Source of the DNA: Stenotrophomonas maltophilia
Lineage (GTDB): Bacteria; Pseudomonadota; Gammaproteobacteria; Xanthomonadales; Xanthomonadaceae
Direction of reading: 5' to 3'
Assembly (NCBI RefSeq): GCF_004684085.1
Contig: NZ_SRHZ01000038.1
Coordinates: 1-64,000 of the forward strand
Length of the DNA: 64,000 bases
The translations under genes and the position numbers were made by a program. The notes beneath the pieces are model-generated. The model saw nothing but the letters and a program-made list of their open reading frames with translations. It did no database searches and was not told where the DNA came from. Shown here one piece after another: positions 43,693-52,686 of the stretch; position 1 is the stretch's first letter; each line of letters opens with the position of its first letter.

Positions 43693-44196
43693 ATGGCTGG
43701 CGTGGCGACATTCGTAATGGATGCGGTGGTAGTCGGTGTGGGAGCAACCGCAGTGATGGATCTGTGGGCGCTGCTGCAGCGGCGGATGTTCGGTATTCCC
43801 TCATTGGACTTCGCGATGGTCGGGCGTTGGCTGGGGCACTTGCCGCGCGGGCGGTTCCGTCACGAGGGAATCGGCCGCCCGGCAGCGGTGAATGGCGAAC
43901 GCGCGCTGGGCTGGACCGCGCACTACGTGATCGGAGTGGTCTTTGCCGCCATGTTGCTGACAGCAGTGGGTAAGGAGTGGGTGCATGCGCCGAGCCTGTG
44001 GCCGGCGTTGGCCTTCGGCATCCTCAGCGTGGTCGCGCCGTTCTTCATTCTGCAGCCCGGCATGGGCGCCGGCATTGCCGCTTCGAAGACCCCAGCGCCT
44101 GGCAAAGCGCGCCTGCGCAGCCTGGTGGCGCACAGCGTGTTCGGCGTAGGCATGTACCTTGCCGCGCTGCTCTTGGCCGCTGTCCGTGCAGGATGA
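43693..44196 (+). CDS. DUF2938 membrane protein
   Basis: A 167-aa protein with four hydrophobic helices. VVVGVGATAVMDLWALLQRRMFGIP and ALGWTAHYVIGVVFAAMLL with the PFFILQPGMGAGIAASKTP segment match DUF2938. The ATG at 43693 follows a GAAGG ribosome-binding site. Its stop lies 42 bases before the start of the aph gene; a further in-frame ATG at 44193 overlaps it in ATGA. Function unknown. Confidence 0.8.
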   Translation: MAGVATFVMDAVVVGVGATAVMDLWALLQRRMFGIPSLDFAMVGRWLGHLPRGRFRHEGIGRPAAVNGERALGWTAHYVIGVVFAAMLLTAVGKEWVHAPSLWPALAFGILSVVAPFFILQPGMGAGIAASKTPAPGKARLRSLVAHSVFGVGMYLAALLLAAVRAG

Positions 44197-44237
44197 GCGA
44201 GAATCCGTGGGGTCACCGGCAACAGGAACATCCCAAC

Positions 44238-45041
44238 ATGGAAGCACCCGATCCCTTCACTGATGGCATGCCGCTGCCGTGGGCGTGGCGGGAAGCGTTG
44301 GCCGATGCGCGCATCGAGCGGCAGTCGATCGGCGTGTCGCGCGCGGATGTTGCCCGTGTGCAGCGGCTGGGGCAGGCCGATGCCTTCGTGAAGTCGGAAG
44401 TGATCGACGCCTTCAGTGAGCTGGGTGATGAGATCGCGCGCCTGCGCTGGCTGCAGGCACAGGGACAACCGGCGCCAACGGTGATTGCCACCACCGAAGA
44501 AGCGGGCCGGCGCTGGTTGCTGATGAGCGCGCTGCCCGGCCGCGACCTGGCCTCGTCGCCGGAGCTTGTCCCGCAGCAGCAGGTGGAACTGCTGGCCGAC
44601 GCGCTGCGTGGCCTGCATGCGTTGCCGGTGGCAGCCTGTCCGTTCGACCAGCGACTGGCCTCGCGCCTGCAGGCCGCGCAGGCACGGGTCGAGGCGGGAC
44701 GGGTGGACGCCGACGACTTCGACGATGAGCGCCTGGGCCAGACGCCGCAGCAGGTCTTTGCCGAACTATGCGCCACCCAGCCCGACCATGAAGACCTGGT
44801 GGTCAGCCATGGCGACGCCTGCCTGCCGAACCTGATGGTGGCCGAGGGTCGTTTCAGCGGTTTCATCGACTGCGGGCGGCTGGGCGTGGCCGATCGCTAC
44901 CAGGACCTGGCGCTGGCCGCGCGCAGCCTCGTCCACAACTTCGGTGATACGCGCGGGGTCATGCCGCTTTTCCGGCGCTATGGCGCGGTGGCTGACGAGC
45001 GCCGGTTGGCGTTCTATCGGCTGCTCGACGAGTTCTTCTGA
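44238..45041 (+). CDS. aph(3')-IIc: Aminoglycoside 3'-phosphotransferase, APH(3')-II type
   Basis: A 267-aa kinase from ATG 44238, with AGGA ten bases upstream. An in-frame ATG at 44193 would add 15 residues and overlap the preceding stop. VSHGDACLPNLMVAEGRFSGFIDCGRLGVADRYQDLALAARSL is nearly the APH(3')-II signature, with the Brenner motif His191/Asp193, and the C-terminus is FYRLLDEFF. It phosphorylates kanamycin/neomycin-type drugs and matches the intrinsic APH(3')-IIc of S. maltophilia. It converges with DoxX, overlapping by 28 bases. Confidence 0.92.
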   Translation: MEAPDPFTDGMPLPWAWREALADARIERQSIGVSRADVARVQRLGQADAFVKSEVIDAFSELGDEIARLRWLQAQGQPAPTVIATTEEAGRRWLLMSALPGRDLASSPELVPQQQVELLADALRGLHALPVAACPFDQRLASRLQAAQARVEAGRVDADDFDDERLGQTPQQVFAELCATQPDHEDLVVSHGDACLPNLMVAEGRFSGFIDCGRLGVADRYQDLALAARSLVHNFGDTRGVMPLFRRYGAVADERRLAFYRLLDEFF

Positions 45042-45439
45042 GTCCGCGCACGGCTGGCGATGGCCGCGCAGGTCAGACCACCGACCACGCTCAGGTGCTC
45101 CAGCGCGAAGAACATCGCCAGCTGTTGTTCTGCGCCGTGCTTGGTCCAGAAGGTATGCACGATGGCGATGGTCAGCAGCATGAACACCGCCAGCGCGGCG
45201 CTGCCCAGCCAGAGCTGGCGGTCAAGCAGCAGGCACAGTGATCCACCCAGCAGCACCACAGCACTGGCGATGTTGAAGAGCGCAGGCGGTTGCAGCCCGG
45301 CTGCCTGCATTTCCGCCACGCTGTTGTCCCACGCCAGCAGCTTGGCCAGGCCCGAGGACAGGAACACCACGGCCAGCAGCAGTCGGGCGAGGAACCACAG
45401 CACGCGGCTGTCGAGCAGGGTGGTGATCATCCGTGGCAT
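45014..45439 (-). CDS. DoxX-family membrane protein
   Basis: A 141-aa protein with four membrane helices: FLARLLLAVVFLSSGLAKLLAW, IASAVVLLGGSLCLLL, LGSAALAVFMLLTIAIVHTFW and FALEHLSVVGGLTCAAI. The pattern is DoxX/DoxD-like, an electron-transfer-associated family. The ATG at 45439 follows GGAG; an upstream ATG in frame is unlikely. Confidence 0.82.
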   Translation of the reverse strand: MPRMITTLLDSRVLWFLARLLLAVVFLSSGLAKLLAWDNSVAEMQAAGLQPPALFNIASAVVLLGGSLCLLLDRQLWLGSAALAVFMLLTIAIVHTFWTKHGAEQQLAMFFALEHLSVVGGLTCAAIASRARTQKNSSSSR

Positions 45440-45554
45440 GCAGGAACTCCGGGTTGGCATGGGCAGGCCGCGCAGCATCGGGCCTCAACCGCAGTTGAGG
45501 TCAAGGCTTGCTGAACGAAGCCCGGCAGTGGCGTGGTTGCCCGCTTCTAAATGG

Positions 45555-45566
45555 ACGAACGTTCGT
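45555..45566. promoter_or_regulatory. TetR-type operator
   Basis: ACGAACGTTCGT is a perfect 12-base palindrome, extended by GAAC-like flanks, 14 bases before the TetR ATG. It is probably an autorepression site. Confidence 0.55.
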
Positions 45567-45580
45567 TCACTATTTGCGCC

Positions 45581-46171
45581 ATGAACCGAACCGACCGCAA
45601 CGAGCAACGCATCGCGCAGATCCTGCAGGCCGCCCTGCAGTGTTTCCTCGTGAAGGGCTTCCACCAGACCAGCATGCGTGACATCGCGCAGGCGGCCGGT
45701 GTCAGCCTGGGCAATCTCTACAACCACTTCCCGGGCAAGGAAGCGATCATCCTTGCGGTGGCGGTGGCCGAGAGCGAAGAACTGGCTCCGCTGATGCAGC
45801 AATTGGTGTCAGCCGACGGCGATCGCGCACAGGTGCTGGTCTTCCTGCGGGATTTCCACGCGCTGTGCCGGCAGCCGGAATGGGCGATGCTCGCTGTCGA
45901 GGTGCTGGCCGAGAGTGCACGCAATCCTGCCGTTGCCGAGGCGTTTGCGGAAAACCGCAGGCGGCTGCAGCAGGCCCTGGCTGACGCGCTGCAACGGGTG
46001 GCGCAGCGCGAACGGCGACGTCCCGTGCTGGCGCCGGCAATGCAGGCGCAGGTGCTTCTGGACGCCATCGAGAGTGATGCGCTGCGGCGTGGGCTCGGCG
46101 AAGCCGAGGGTGCCGATGATGCATCGCTGGATCTTGGCCTGCTGGCGCTGTTGCTCGGGGCACGCGCATGA
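45581..46171 (+). CDS. TetR-family regulator
   Basis: A 196-aa protein: helix-turn-helix RIAQILQAALQCFLVKGFHQTSMRDIAQAAGVSLGNLYNHFPGKEAII (about 8-58) and a helical C-terminal domain. It overlaps the DUF418 gene in ATGA and probably controls it through the palindrome upstream. Confidence 0.9.
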   Translation: MNRTDRNEQRIAQILQAALQCFLVKGFHQTSMRDIAQAAGVSLGNLYNHFPGKEAIILAVAVAESEELAPLMQQLVSADGDRAQVLVFLRDFHALCRQPEWAMLAVEVLAESARNPAVAEAFAENRRRLQQALADALQRVAQRERRRPVLAPAMQAQVLLDAIESDALRRGLGEAEGADDASLDLGLLALLLGARA

Positions 46172-47195
46172 GCGCTGCCGACCGGCGATTGCATGGGCTG
46201 GATCTGGCGCGCTACCTGGCGCTGGCCGGCATGGTGCTGGTCAACTTCCGGTTGGCGATGGCGGTTCCCGCAGAAGGCGGAGGTTGGCTGGCCGGCTTCT
46301 TCCATCTGCTGGAAGGCAAGGCCTCGGCGACCTTTGTCACCCTGGCCGGTCTTGGCCTGGTGCTGGCCACGCAGCGGCAGGAATGGGGGTCGGCCAGCGT
46401 GCAGACCTGGCGGCGTGCCGCGTTCCTGCTGGTGCTCGGTCTGCTCAACCTGACCCTGTTCCCGGCCGACATCCTGCATTACTACGCGGTGTATTTCGCG
46501 CTGGCGGTGGTATGGCTGCGCGCGTCGCCGCGGGTACTGCTGGCCAGCATCATCGCTCTGGCGGCCGGTTCGTTCTGGGCGCTGCTGCACTGGGACTACA
46601 ACCAGGGATGGAACTGGCAGACGCTGGAATACGCCGGTCTGTGGCAATGGCCGCGCGCAATCTCTTGTTCAATGGGTTCCATCCGTTGCTGCCGTGGTTG
46701 TGCTTCTTCCTGCTGGGCATGTTGCTGGCACGTTTGCCGTTGGCGCAGCCGCGGGTGCAGCGTGGGCTGCTGGTGCTGGGCCTGCTGCTGATCGGCGCCG
46801 GCCACGGTGTGCAGCACCTCGCGCAGGGAACGCCCTGGCAGGTGTGGCTGGGAACGCAGCCGATGCCGCCGGGCCCTGCCTACGTGCTCACTGGAGCGGG
46901 TGCCGCCTGCAGCGTGATTGCCGCCTGCCTCTGGCTCACGCGTGTGCATCCGGGTGATTGGCTTGAACCGTTCACCGCGGCCGGGCGCATGACCCTGACT
47001 CTGTACGTGGGCCATATCCTGGTGGGCATGGGCACGCTGGAAAGCCTGGGCCTGCTCGATGGCAGCGCATCGCTCGCCTCGGTGCTGCTGTGGGCACTGT
47101 TGTTCCTGACGGTGGCGACGGCGGCGGCATGGCTGTGGTCGTGGCAGTTCGCCCGGGGGCCGCTGGAGGCGATGATGCGCCGTATCGCGGGCTAG
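46168..47195 (+). pseudogene. Frameshifted DUF418 (YeiB-like) membrane protein
   Basis: From ATG 46168 the frame encodes an N-terminal half (helices such as LARYLALAGMVLVNFRLAM and ILHYYAVYFALAVVWL) but breaks near 46650. There the reading continues in the -1 frame with LLFNGFHPLLPWLCFFLLGMLLARL and the DUF418 core FTAAGRMTLTLYVGHILVG. Loss of one G in a TGGG-CC context around 46649-46651 would explain it. Both halves are well conserved, so it is a recent mutation, phase variation or a sequencing error. Confidence 0.8.
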
Positions 47196-47293
47196 TACTT
47201 TGGTCGCGCCGCACGATGTTGTGACGGACATGTCTGTGTCGTGGCGAACGCATCTGCGATAGTGGCGGCAGGTAATACTTTCCGCTTGCATCC

Positions 47294-48298
47294 ATGTCAT
47301 TCGCTTCGGCGCAGCATCTCGGCGAAGTCCTTCAACAATCCTATGGGATCACGGCCACCGCCGTGGTGCCGCGTCCGGTGGGCGCCGACGCCAATGCCAG
47401 TGTGTATCGCATCGATGCACGGCACGGGCAGTGGTGGTTGAAGTGCCGCACCTACCAGGTGGATCCGGCGGTCTGGGACAGCCTGCATTGGCTGCGTGGC
47501 ACGCTGGGCATCGATGAAATCGTCGCGCCGTGGCCGGCGCTGACCGGTGGCGCGTCGGTACAGCGTTGGGGCCTGCAGTTCACCCTGTTCCCCTACATCG
47601 AAGGGCAGTCCGGATTCGAGGCGGCATTGAGCCGCGTGCAGTGGCAGCGGCTCGGCGAAGTGCTGCGGCGCCTGCACCAAGCGCAACTGCCGGCGGAACT
47701 GCAGCAGGCGCTGCCGAGCCTGCGCTTGGAGACCGCAGCGCTGGAGACGGTCGGGCAATGGTTGGCCGGTGAGGGCCTGGCGGCCGCAAAGGATGGTCTG
47801 GGCCGTGCATTCGTTTCCGTATGGGACCGGCAGCACGCGCGCATCACGGCGTTGCATGCGCAGGCACTGCAACTGCACGCGGCATTGCAGGGGGTTCCGG
47901 TGGATCTGCACCTATGCCATACCGACCTGCATGCCGGCAATCTGCTGATGGGCAACGACGGCGGCCTGCACGTGATTGATTGGGATGGCCTGTCGCTGGC
48001 GCCACGCGAGCGTGACCTGATGTTCATCGGCGCGGCTGTTGGTGGGCGCTGGGGACGCGAGCATCCGCAGGGATTTGTAGAGGGCTACGGCAACGATCTT
48101 GGCGATCCGCGCTGGATCGCGTGGTATCGGCACTGGCGCATCCTGCAGGACCTGATCGAGTTCCAGCAGGTGCTGCTGGGCAGCGACGGAGAGGAGCGTT
48201 CGCCGCAGCTGCGCCGGCAGTCGCTGCACTATCTGGGCGAGCAGTTCGCGCCCGGCAATGTGCTTGACGCGGCGGAGCGGGTGTATCGCGCGCTGTAG
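47294..48298 (+). CDS. APH(9)-like phosphotransferase
   Basis: A 334-aa kinase of the choline/aminoglycoside kinase superfamily. LCHTDLHAGNLLM carries the catalytic Asp211, and GGLHVIDWDGLSLAPRERDLMFI the second metal-binding Asp, as in spectinomycin phosphotransferase APH(9)-Ia. A role in resistance is possible but unproven. Its TAG stop lies in the GTAG of a SMAG element. Confidence 0.75.
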   Translation: MSFASAQHLGEVLQQSYGITATAVVPRPVGADANASVYRIDARHGQWWLKCRTYQVDPAVWDSLHWLRGTLGIDEIVAPWPALTGGASVQRWGLQFTLFPYIEGQSGFEAALSRVQWQRLGEVLRRLHQAQLPAELQQALPSLRLETAALETVGQWLAGEGLAAAKDGLGRAFVSVWDRQHARITALHAQALQLHAALQGVPVDLHLCHTDLHAGNLLMGNDGGLHVIDWDGLSLAPRERDLMFIGAAVGGRWGREHPQGFVEGYGNDLGDPRWIAWYRHWRILQDLIEFQQVLLGSDGEERSPQLRRQSLHYLGEQFAPGNVLDAAERVYRAL

Positions 48299-48317
48299 AT
48301 CCACGCCATGCGTGGAT
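48295..48317 (+). repeat. SMAG element carrying the stop of the phosphotransferase gene
   Basis: GTAG then ATCCACGC-CAT-GCGTGGAT. The TAG (48296-48298) is the stop codon of the preceding gene. Confidence 0.8.
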
Positions 48318-48416
48318 GGCATTTTCTACAATTTCTACAATGAACCCTCGCGCTGCGCGATGAATCGAGCATGGCTGCTCGTCGCGCCGCCATCGTTGAT
48401 CAGGTGCGCAGGCAGT

Positions 48417-48439
48417 ATCCACGCATGGCGTGGATCTAC
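48417..48439 (-). repeat. SMAG element carrying the stop of the DMT gene
   Basis: ATCCACGC-ATG-GCGTGGAT followed by CTAC; on the minus strand its GTAG holds the TAG stop of the DMT transporter gene. Confidence 0.8.
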
Positions 48440-49359
48440 TCGGCGGGCTTGGCCGCAGAAGACGCCGCCGCGCTTGCGGCGCGCCGCGACAACACGGCTT
48501 CGCGATGCGCGATATAGGCGTTGGCGGCGAGGATGATGCCGGCACCGATGATCGTCCAGCGATCCACCGTTTCGTTGAACAGCAGCCAGCCGCACAGCGT
48601 CACCAGTGGCAGCTGCAGGAAGCTGATCGGGGTCAGCGCCGAGACTTCGCCCAGGCGCAGCGCACGCGTCCACAGCAGCTGGCCGATGGTGCCCAGTACG
48701 CCGGTGGCCAGCAGCCACAGCCAGGCCAGACCGGTCGGCCAGACCCAGACGAACACTGCCGGGATCAACGAAAGCGGGACCCAGAACACGTAGGTGTAGA
48801 GCACCACGGTGTCGGCGCTGTCGATACGGGTCAGCTGCTTGATCTGGATGGCCACCAGTGAGCTGAGCACGGCCGCGCTCACCGCCACCAGGCTGCCGGC
48901 GGTGAAGCCTGCGGTACCGGGGCGGACGATCACCAGCACGCCGATGAAGCCGACCACCACGGCGGCCCAGCGGCGCACGCGCACGATCTCGCCCAGCCAC
49001 AGCACGGCGGCGATGGTGACGAACAGCGGCGTGGAGTACGACAGCGAGACCGCCTGCGCCAGCGGCAGATGGCCCAGCGCCCAGAACGCGCACAGCATCG
49101 AGCCCAGCCCGATCGCACTGCGCACGAAGTAGCGTGGCAGCTGCTGGGTCTTCAAGGGGGCGTGGCCGGGCCGCAGCAGCATCGGCAGCAACGCGAGCAG
49201 GCCAAAGGCATTGCGGAAGAACGCCACTTCCTGGGTCGGCACGTAGCGCGTGGCGTAGCGGATCGCCACCGCCATCAGGCCGAACGCCAGGGTGCTGCCG
49301 AGCATCAACAGCGCCGCCCGCATCGGGGTGGCGCTGGGGGAGAGGGCGGGGCTGTTCAC
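48436..49359 (-). CDS. DMT-superfamily (EamA) exporter
   Basis: A 307-aa protein with ten predicted helices in two EamA repeats: [42 protein letters not shown] and [41 protein letters not shown]. It starts at GTG 49359 in a GTGA overlap with murB (a second GTG at 49362 is adjacent). It is the last gene of the pyrD-murB operon. Substrate unknown. Confidence 0.9.
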   Translation of the reverse strand: MNSPALSPSATPMRAALLMLGSTLAFGLMAVAIRYATRYVPTQEVAFFRNAFGLLALLPMLLRPGHAPLKTQQLPRYFVRSAIGLGSMLCAFWALGHLPLAQAVSLSYSTPLFVTIAAVLWLGEIVRVRRWAAVVVGFIGVLVIVRPGTAGFTAGSLVAVSAAVLSSLVAIQIKQLTRIDSADTVVLYTYVFWVPLSLIPAVFVWVWPTGLAWLWLLATGVLGTIGQLLWTRALRLGEVSALTPISFLQLPLVTLCGWLLFNETVDRWTIIGAGIILAANAYIAHREAVLSRRAASAAASSAAKPAE

Positions 49360-50429
49360 CACTGTGCGCCGAGCAGGCGGGGCTCCGGTTCGATCGGCAC
49401 GCCGAACTTCTCCAGCACGGAGGCCGAGATGCGACGTGCCAGCGCCAGCAGTTCAGCGCCGGTGGCATTGCCGTGGTTGACCAGTACCAGTGCGTGGCTT
49501 GGCGCCACGCCGGCATCGCCTTCGCGGAAGCCCTTCCAGCTACAGGACTCGATCATCCACGCCGCCGAGACCTTGCGCTTGCCGTCCTGGTCGGACGGGA
49601 ACACCGGCAGTTCGGGGAAGTGCTGCAACAACACGTCGACCTGTTCCAGTGGCAGCACCGGATTCTTGAAGAAGCTGCCGGCGTTGCCGAGCACGTCCGG
49701 GTCGGGCAGCTTGCGGCGGCGGATCGCGATCACCGCGTTGGCCACGTCCACCGCGCTCGGTAGCTCCACGCCCTGCGCCTGCAGTTCCTCGCGGATGCCG
49801 GCGTAGTCCATGCGCAGATCGTGCAGCAGCGGCAGCCTGAGCTCGATGGCGGTGATCAGGTAGCGATCCGGCTGCTGCTTGAACACGCTGTCGCGGTAGG
49901 CGAAGCCACACTGCTCGTTGTCCAGCCGTACCCACGCCTGCTCCTGGCAGTCCCAGGCTTCCACGGCCTGGATGAACTCGCCGACCTGCGCACCGTAGGC
50001 ACCGATGTTCTGGATCGGCGCGGCACCGGCGGTGCCGGGAATCAACGCCAGGTTTTCCAGCCCGGACAGGCCTTCCTGCAGCGACCACATCACCAGGCCA
50101 TGCCAGGGCACGCCGGCGCCGGCGCGGATCACCGCATGGTCGGCGCGGTGCTCCAGGAAGCTGATGTCACGGTTGCCGAACACAAGCACGGTGCCGGGCA
50201 GGTCCTCGGCAATCAGCACGTTGCTGCCGCTGCCCAGTACCAGCAGCGGGCCGCTGGCTACGTCGGGCAGCGCGAGTACTTCCGGCAGCAGCGCGGCATC
50301 GTGCAGTTCCAGCAGCTGCGTGGCGTTGGCCTGTACATGGAAGGTGTTCAGCGCCTGCAGCGGCGCATTGCGGGTGAGCGTCCAGCGCAGCGGGGCGTTG
50401 CCGTCGACGGTATCCATGGGCGCGCTCAC
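49356..50429 (-). CDS. murB: UDP-N-acetylenolpyruvoylglucosamine reductase
   Basis: Reduces UDP-GlcNAc-enolpyruvate to UDP-MurNAc with NADPH and FAD. The 357-aa protein has the FAD site ([14 protein letters not shown]), [31 protein letters not shown] with the catalytic Ser, and a C-terminal [13 protein letters not shown]. The type I architecture matches E. coli. The GTG at 50429 overlaps the pyrD stop in GTGA and is preferred; the ATG at 50417 would remove four residues. Confidence 0.93.
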   Translation of the reverse strand: MSAPMDTVDGNAPLRWTLTRNAPLQALNTFHVQANATQLLELHDAALLPEVLALPDVASGPLLVLGSGSNVLIAEDLPGTVLVFGNRDISFLEHRADHAVIRAGAGVPWHGLVMWSLQEGLSGLENLALIPGTAGAAPIQNIGAYGAQVGEFIQAVEAWDCQEQAWVRLDNEQCGFAYRDSVFKQQPDRYLITAIELRLPLLHDLRMDYAGIREELQAQGVELPSAVDVANAVIAIRRRKLPDPDVLGNAGSFFKNPVLPLEQVDVLLQHFPELPVFPSDQDGKRKVSAAWMIESCSWKGFREGDAGVAPSHALVLVNHGNATGAELLALARRISASVLEKFGVPIEPEPRLLGAQW

Positions 50430-51481
50430 AGTGGGGCCACCGCGCCGCGGCTCGGCGCTTCGCGGCGGCGACGGATCGCCTCCACGCATTCGGACACCAG
50501 TGCCGGGCCACGGAAGATCAGGCCGCTGTAACACTGCACCAGCGCCGCGCCGGCGGCCATCTTGGCCACCGCGTCGGCACCGGACAGGATGCCACCGACA
50601 CCGACCAGCGGTACCGATTCGGGCAGGCGCGCGCGCAGACGGCGCAGCACCAGTGTGGACTGCTCCAGCACCGGCGCACCGGACAGGCCGCCGGCTTCAT
50701 TGGCCAGCGGGTCGCCGGCCACCTTGCTGTGGTCGACGGTGGTGTTGGTGGCGATCACGCCGTCCACCTGCAGTTCGCCCAGCACGCGCGCGGCGGCATC
50801 GATGTCGCGTTCGTTGAGGTCCGGTGCCACCTTCACCAGCATCGGCACGCGGCGGCCGTGCCGGGCAGCCTGACTTTCCTGGCGCTCGCGCAGCTGGCTG
50901 ACCAGCTGGCGCAGCGCGGTTTCTTCCTGCAGCTCACGAAGGCCGGCAGTGTTGGGCGAGGAAATATTGACCGTGATGTAGTCGGCCAGCGGGTACACCT
51001 TGTCCAGGCAGGCGATGTAATCATCGGCGGCCTGTTCGTTGGGGGTGTCCTTGTTCTTGCCGATGTTGATGCCGAGCAGGCCGCGACGGTTGCGTGCGCG
51101 TTCGACATTGCGCACCAGAACATCTATGCCAGCATTGTTGAAGCCCATGCGATTGATGATTGCGTTGTGCGCCGGCAGCCGGAACAGGCGCGGCTTCGGA
51201 TTGCCGGCCTGCGGGCGCGGAGTGATGGTGCCGATTTCGACGAAGCCGAAGCCCAGCGCGAACAGCGCATCGATGTGCTCGCCATTCTTGTCCAGGCCGG
51301 CGGCAAGGCCGACCGGATTGGGGAAGGTCAGCCCGAACACCGTGCTGGGCATCGGCGCGATGCGTGCGGCCAGCAGCGGCGTGGTGCCGGTGCGATAGGC
51401 CAGGTCCAGGGCGGACAGGCCAAGACCGTGGGCGCGTTCGGCGTCGAGCGAGAACAGGAAGGGGCGGGCAAGCGAATACAT
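50426..51481 (-). CDS. pyrD: Dihydroorotate dehydrogenase, quinone-dependent (class 2)
   Basis: Oxidises dihydroorotate to orotate at the inner membrane. The 351-aa protein has the N-terminal membrane-associating helices ([18 protein letters not shown]), [45 protein letters not shown] with the class 2 catalytic Ser, NTTVDHS and [20 protein letters not shown]. It lies nine bases after the methyltransferase gene in the operon. Confidence 0.96.
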   Translation of the reverse strand: MYSLARPFLFSLDAERAHGLGLSALDLAYRTGTTPLLAARIAPMPSTVFGLTFPNPVGLAAGLDKNGEHIDALFALGFGFVEIGTITPRPQAGNPKPRLFRLPAHNAIINRMGFNNAGIDVLVRNVERARNRRGLLGINIGKNKDTPNEQAADDYIACLDKVYPLADYITVNISSPNTAGLRELQEETALRQLVSQLRERQESQAARHGRRVPMLVKVAPDLNERDIDAAARVLGELQVDGVIATNTTVDHSKVAGDPLANEAGGLSGAPVLEQSTLVLRRLRARLPESVPLVGVGGILSGADAVAKMAAGAALVQCYSGLIFRGPALVSECVEAIRRRREAPSRGAVAPL

Positions 51482-51490
51482 GCGTAGGTT

Positions 51491-52261
51491 TCAGTCCAGC
51501 GTGCCGAGGAAGGCTCGGGTTCGATATTCAAAAGCGACCTGACCGTCGACCGCGTGGGCGGCGAACAGGTCCTGCAGCGCAGCCAGCATCGGCGCATGGC
51601 GCGGATGGCCTGGCTGTGGCGCGTAGGAAGAAGACAGCAGGCGCCCGCGCAGGGCGTCGGCGTCCAGATGCTGTACGTTCGGCAGCTCTACCATGCCGCG
51701 CAGGCCGGGGCCGAACCAGGCCTGCATGGTGGCGTCGTCCTGGTAGCGCTCGGCCACGGCGGTGTAGTCGGTGCCGTACTCCAGCAGCAGCTGCTCGTAG
51801 CCGATCAGGAACGGGCTGGCATCGAGCAGGCGCGAATTCCAGTAGATCAGGGCCTGGCCGCCGGAACGCAGGATGCGCAGCCACTCGGCGCGCACCGCCA
51901 CCGTGTCGAACCAGTGGAAGGCCTGCGCGACGCTGACCAGATCGATGCTGGCGTCTGCCAGGCCGGTGGCCTCGGCGCGGCCGTCGACGGCGCGGAATTG
52001 CGGGTACTGTGGCGCCAGCCATTCCTCGGCCGCACCACGCATTGCAGCGTTCGGTTCGACTGCCACCAGCGGATGGCCGCTGGCCAGAAACTGGCGGCTG
52101 GAAATACCAGTGCCGGCGCCGATGTCGGCCACCAGAGCCTCGTGGCTGACGCCCATCGGACCGTGCAGCCAGTCCAGCAGGGCAGGCGGATAGTCGGGCC
52201 GGTAGCGGACGTAGTCGGCGACGCGGCTGCTGAAGCGTTCAGTGCTGTCGGAGGCGGTCAT
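51491..52261 (-). CDS. Class I SAM-dependent methyltransferase
   Basis: A 256-aa enzyme: VADIGAGTGISSRQFLASGHPLVAVEPN is SAM motif I (about 43-70), IDLVSVAQAFHWFD motif post-I/II, and ALIYWNSRLL motif III. The FHWFD signature fits the methyltransferase 11-type group acting on small molecules. Substrate unknown. It starts four bases after the DUF4190 stop. Confidence 0.9.
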   Translation of the reverse strand: MTASDSTERFSSRVADYVRYRPDYPPALLDWLHGPMGVSHEALVADIGAGTGISSRQFLASGHPLVAVEPNAAMRGAAEEWLAPQYPQFRAVDGRAEATGLADASIDLVSVAQAFHWFDTVAVRAEWLRILRSGGQALIYWNSRLLDASPFLIGYEQLLLEYGTDYTAVAERYQDDATMQAWFGPGLRGMVELPNVQHLDADALRGRLLSSSYAPQPGHPRHAPMLAALQDLFAAHAVDGQVAFEYRTRAFLGTLD

Positions 52262-52265
52262 GGCG

Positions 52266-52550
52266 TCAGTTCGACACCGCCGCCAGCCACGCCAGGCCAC
52301 CGAAGAACAGGATGAAGACCAGGATGGCGGCAAGTACGGCGCCGACCATGACCCAGCCCAGCACCAGGCCGGTGACGGCCAGGCCATCGCCTTCCAGTTC
52401 ATGCGGGCGGCGGCGGATCTCGGCGCGGGCCATGTGGCCGGTGATGATGGCCACGATGCTGGCCACGAAGGGCAGGACGGTCCAGCTGGCGATGCCCATG
52501 ACCAGGCTGACCACGGCCAGGGCGCTTGTCTGTCGGGGTGCCACGCTCAT
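52266..52550 (-). CDS. DUF4190 membrane protein
   Basis: A 94-aa protein with two hydrophobic segments: SALAVVSLVMGIASWTVLPFVASIVAIITGHMARAEIRR, with the DUF4190 GHxAxxEI motif, and LAVTGLVLGWVMVGAVLAAILVFILFF. It is the first gene of the operon leading to pyrD-murB. Function unknown. Confidence 0.85.
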   Translation of the reverse strand: MSVAPRQTSALAVVSLVMGIASWTVLPFVASIVAIITGHMARAEIRRRPHELEGDGLAVTGLVLGWVMVGAVLAAILVFILFFGGLAWLAAVSN

Positions 52551-52572
52551 CGGGGTCCTCCTTGGCAGTGTG

Positions 52573-52670
52573 CACATGATAGTGCGTCTGCCCGGGCAAT
52601 CCCATGCCCGGCGGATACGATGGTAGACGTCGACCTTGGTCGACGTAGGGCATGCCAGCCAAGGTTGGCA
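52573..52670. repeat. Cluster of three REP-like palindromes
   Basis: An imperfect CCCGGGC/GCCCGG palindrome (about 52589-52613), a perfect nine-base-arm ACGTCGACC-TT-GGTCGACGT (52627-52646) preceded by GTAG, and TGCCAGCC-AA-GGTTGGCA (52653-52670) with one mismatch, related to the copies at 87-270. Confidence 0.65.
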
Positions 52671-52686
52671 GCTACCGTGGGCGGTG

